36,409 nt of DNA from CF-118 sp035689345 (GTDB taxonomy: Bacteria > Chloroflexota > Dormibacteria > Dormibacterales > Dormibacteraceae): positions 1 to 36,409 of the forward strand of contig DASSLR010000093.1 in the NCBI GenBank assembly GCA_035689345.1, in the 5' to 3' direction. The notes beneath the pieces are model-generated. The model was not told the origin of the DNA. It was given only the letters and a program-made list of their open reading frames with translations, and did no database searches. The number at the start of each line of letters is the position of its first letter. Within the stretch, counting starts at the first letter, position 1. The translations under genes and the position numbers were made by a program. Of this stretch, positions 34,350-36,409 are shown one piece after another.

Positions 34350-35336
34350 CTAGGCCTGCTTCCTTCCCATCACCGTGCGCAGCTGCGCGGGACTGATGTT
34401 CGCGCCGGAGCAGATGAGAGCGACACGCTTGCCGCGGAGGCGATCCGCCAGCGCCGGGGACAGGAGGGCCGCCAGCGACGCCGCCCCCGCCGGCTCGACG
34501 AGCGTCCGCGTCTTCTCGATCATGATCGCGACCGCGTCGAGGAGTGAGTCGTCGCTCACCAGTACGAAGTCGTCGAGCAGCTCGCGCAGGATGCGCTGAG
34601 GCAGCGCGAACGCGGTGCGCGTCGACAGGCCCTCGGCGACCGTCGTGTTGGGGCGCTCCACGAGAGAGCCTTCGCGCCAAGAGTCGTGCGCGGTCGGCGC
34701 CTGCGCCGACTGCACCCCGATGACCTCGATGCCAGGACGCGTGCCTTTGGCCACGATGCATGCGCCGGACGCGCCGCTCCCGCCGCCGACAGGCACGATC
34801 ACCGCGTCGATGTCGGGACGCTCGTCCAGGACCTCGAGCGTGTGCGTGCCCACGCCCGCGATGAGGTGCGGCTCGTCGCCGGAATGGATGTACCGGTAGC
34901 CGTGCTCGGCCGCCAGCTCTTCGCAGTACTCCCGCGACTCGTCGTAGTCGCGGCCCTTCAGCACCACCTCGGCGCCGAAGTCGCGCATGGCCTCGACCTT
35001 CACCGGGTTCGCGCCCTCGGGCGCGATGACGATCGCCCTCACGCCGAACAGGCGCGAGGCCATCGCGATCGACTGCCCGTGGTTGCCGGTGGACGCGGTG
35101 ACCACGCCGCGTGCGCGGGTGGCCTCGTCCATCTGGGCCATGAGGTTCACGCCTCCGCGCACCTTGAACGCGCCGGTCGGCAGCAGGTTCTCGTGCTTGA
35201 CCCAGACCTCGGCGCCGGTGAGGCGGTCGAGCGATGGATAGTTGCGCAGCGGCGTGGCGGCCAGGTACGGGCGGATGCGGTCGCGCGCCGCGACCACGTC
35301 CTCCAGAGTTGGCGCTTCCAGCGCGGCCCTGGCCAC
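34350..35336 (-). CDS. Threonine dehydratase-like PLP enzyme (TdcB/serine racemase type)
   Basis: A 328-residue fold-type II PLP enzyme. The Schiff-base Lys58 lies in PTGAFKVRGG, STGNHGQS is at 82-89 and the phosphate-binding loop GGGSGASG near 184-191. The C-terminal SGANIS replaces the more usual SGGN. There is no ACT regulatory domain, so it is the short catabolic type and not biosynthetic IlvA. Related activities are threonine/serine ammonia-lyase, serine racemase and hydroxyaspartate ammonia-lyase, and I cannot separate them. GTG start. TAGCGT stands only 1 nt before it, so either the promoter lies elsewhere or translation starts slightly later. Confidence 0.9.
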   Translation of the reverse strand: MARAALEAPTLEDVVAARDRIRPYLAATPLRNYPSLDRLTGAEVWVKHENLLPTGAFKVRGGVNLMAQMDEATRARGVVTASTGNHGQSIAMASRLFGVRAIVIAPEGANPVKVEAMRDFGAEVVLKGRDYDESREYCEELAAEHGYRYIHSGDEPHLIAGVGTHTLEVLDERPDIDAVIVPVGGGSGASGACIVAKGTRPGIEVIGVQSAQAPTAHDSWREGSLVERPNTTVAEGLSTRTAFALPQRILRELLDDFVLVSDDSLLDAVAIMIEKTRTLVEPAGAASLAALLSPALADRLRGKRVALICSGANISPAQLRTVMGRKQA

Positions 35337-35492
35337 GACGCTATTTTGGCTTCACCGCGCCACCGCGCGTGGATCGCGATCCGTCAACTCGCCTTCACGA
35401 GACTCACTTGCAAGGAGCCCGTTTGGGGCAGAGAATCGTTGGCGAGGCCTGCGGGTATCCGGCGGCTGCCGGTTTGAATACGGAGGGCGTAG

Positions 35493-36409
35493 GTGAAAGC
35501 CAGTCTCTATCGCAAGCTGTCGAATCTCGCCGCTGCCGCGAGCGTGGTTGCGACCGCGTTCGTGGCGGGCACGGGCGCGGCACCGGCCGCGGCGGCAAGC
35601 ACTGGCCCGTGCCAGCTCAACTCGGCGAAAGGACAGATCCAGCACGTCATCTACATCCAGTTCGACAACACGCACTTCCGGCGTGACAACGCGAACGTGC
35701 CGTCCGACCTGGAGCAGATGCCGAACCTGCTGAACTTCATCCGCGGGAACGGCACGTTGATGACGAACGACCACACGGTGCTGATCTCACATACGGCGAC
35801 CGGGATCCTGTCCTCACTGACGGGCGTCTATCCCGACCGCATGGGACAGCCCGTGTCGAACAGTTACCGCTACTTCTCCGGTACCGGCAGCCGCACCGGC
35901 GTCTCGTTCGCGTACTGGACGGCCCCGTTGTTCGACCCGGCCGGCTCTGCGACGGACACGACGCCGACGATGATCGACGAGAGCGGCAAGGTCGCGCCGG
36001 CGCCGTGGGTTCCGTACACGCGCGCGGGATGCGACTTCGGTGCGGTCGGGACGGCCAACACGGTTCTCGAGAACACCGCGATCGACATCCCGACCGTCTT
36101 CGGCGCGAACTCGCCGCAGGCGCAGGAGGTCGCATCGAATCCCGGCCAGGCGTTCTCGGATTTCGTCGGCATCGGCGTGCACTGCGCGCAGACGTCGTCG
36201 CTCTGCTCCGACGCGAACGGCGGCCGACCCGACGTCCTCGGCGACGAGCCCGGCGGCTACAACGGCTTCAACGGCCTGTTCGGTGCCAAGTACGTCGACC
36301 CGTTGATCTTCCCGGGCGGCACGCCCACGGACCTCAACGGCAACACGATCCAGGATGCAAGCGGCCACGTCGGCTTCCCCGGCTTCGACGGGATGGAGGC
36401 GAGTGTGTC
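35493..36409 (+). CDS. Secreted alkaline-phosphatase-superfamily-like protein, 3' end outside window
   Basis: The frame stays open to the window end (305 codons seen). GTG start with GGAGGG (35482-35487) 5 nt upstream. A signal peptide is evident (KASLYRKLSNLAAAASVVATAF...AAAAS, cleavage about residue 35-37). The mature part begins GQIQHVIYIQFDNTHF, and a second block runs LMTNDHTVLISHTATGILSSL, followed by GVYPDRMGQPVSNSYRY. The Asp in QFDN and the Thr/Ser in SHTATG sit where alkaline-phosphatase-superfamily enzymes carry a metal-binding Asp and the nucleophile, so a secreted phosphoesterase/sulfatase-like enzyme is plausible. The remaining metal ligands lie beyond the window. Related proteins are often annotated only as hypothetical. 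The 156 nt upstream contain no other gene. Confidence 0.75.
   Translation, partial: MKASLYRKLSNLAAAASVVATAFVAGTGAAPAAAASTGPCQLNSAKGQIQHVIYIQFDNTHFRRDNANVPSDLEQMPNLLNFIRGNGTLMTNDHTVLISHTATGILSSLTGVYPDRMGQPVSNSYRYFSGTGSRTGVSFAYWTAPLFDPAGSATDTTPTMIDESGKVAPAPWVPYTRAGCDFGAVGTANTVLENTAIDIPTVFGANSPQAQEVASNPGQAFSDFVGIGVHCAQTSSLCSDANGGRPDVLGDEPGGYNGFNGLFGAKYVDPLIFPGGTPTDLNGNTIQDASGHVGFPGFDGMEASV

Noticed and set aside
34312..34761. Longer start for the beta-propeller lipoprotein
   Set aside because: The extension is a shadow of the threonine-dehydratase-like gene, and the signal peptide begins at 34311.

Overview
This is a gene-dense, GC-rich stretch (my impression is close to 70% G+C) of ordinary chromosome from a free-living bacterium. 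I see no phage, insertion sequence, CRISPR array or rRNA. The window is cut through a gene at each end. MurT/GatD, a mycobacterial bS22-like 32-residue basic protein, an alpha2-type glycyl-tRNA synthetase, ComEA/ComEC and many leaderless-looking starts point to a monoderm-type lineage. My best guess is the Chloroflexota/Dormibacterota/Actinobacteriota neighbourhood, probably from soil, but this is inference from gene content only.

Layout. 1-3457: the C-terminal part of a secreted IPT/TIG-repeat protein (+), an alpha/beta hydrolase (-) and a MetE-C-like methyltransferase (+). 3454-9234: a tightly packed minus-strand cluster read glmU > prs > corC-like > recO > glyS, with an ATGA overlap (glmU/prs) and a CTGA overlap (corC/recO). 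9307-11829: lon on the plus strand. 11723-15151: a minus-strand cell-envelope operon, gamma-carbonic-anhydrase-like > ispE > murT > gatD, whose end runs under the 3' end of lon. 15212-15580: rpsT (+). 15596-19355: comEA > comEC > holA (-), then tRNA-Gln. 19569-25664: a small lipoprotein (+), leuS (-), a HIT protein (+), and acyl-CoA dehydrogenase > YtcJ-like amidohydrolase (-). 25767-27212: a tiny bS22-like gene, lemA and a secreted Hcp-fold protein (+). 27209-29661: a molybdopterin oxidoreductase > SAM hydrolase > phospholipase-D-like lipoprotein (-). Then tRNA-Ala(CGC), a polytopic membrane protein, a methyltransferase, MmcQ/YjbR and DinB-like proteins, a beta-propeller lipoprotein, a threonine-dehydratase-like enzyme and the start of a secreted alkaline-phosphatase-like protein.

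How the genes work together: the glmU and ispE/murT/gatD groups feed peptidoglycan and isoprenoid synthesis (UDP-GlcNAc, isoprenoid precursor, lipid II amidation). prs, recO, holA, glyS, leuS and rpsT are nucleotide, DNA and translation housekeeping. comEA/comEC indicate DNA uptake.

The most unusual signals are in how the genes are packed. Four of nine convergent gene pairs end on one shared CTAG, so the same four bases supply both stop codons. Two more convergent pairs overlap by 56 and 107 nt. Six genes have a TANNNT box 6-7 nt before an ATG or GTG with no ribosome-binding site, which suggests leaderless mRNAs. A palindromic element occurs twice exactly at operon junctions. An 11-mer, CCTTAACAGGC, lies at three minus-strand 3' ends. 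Several conserved proteins lack hallmark residues (ComEC nuclease-like domain, the MurT zinc ribbon, the third histidine of the carbonic-anhydrase homologue), and a stand-alone secreted Hcp-like protein is present without any visible type VI secretion genes.
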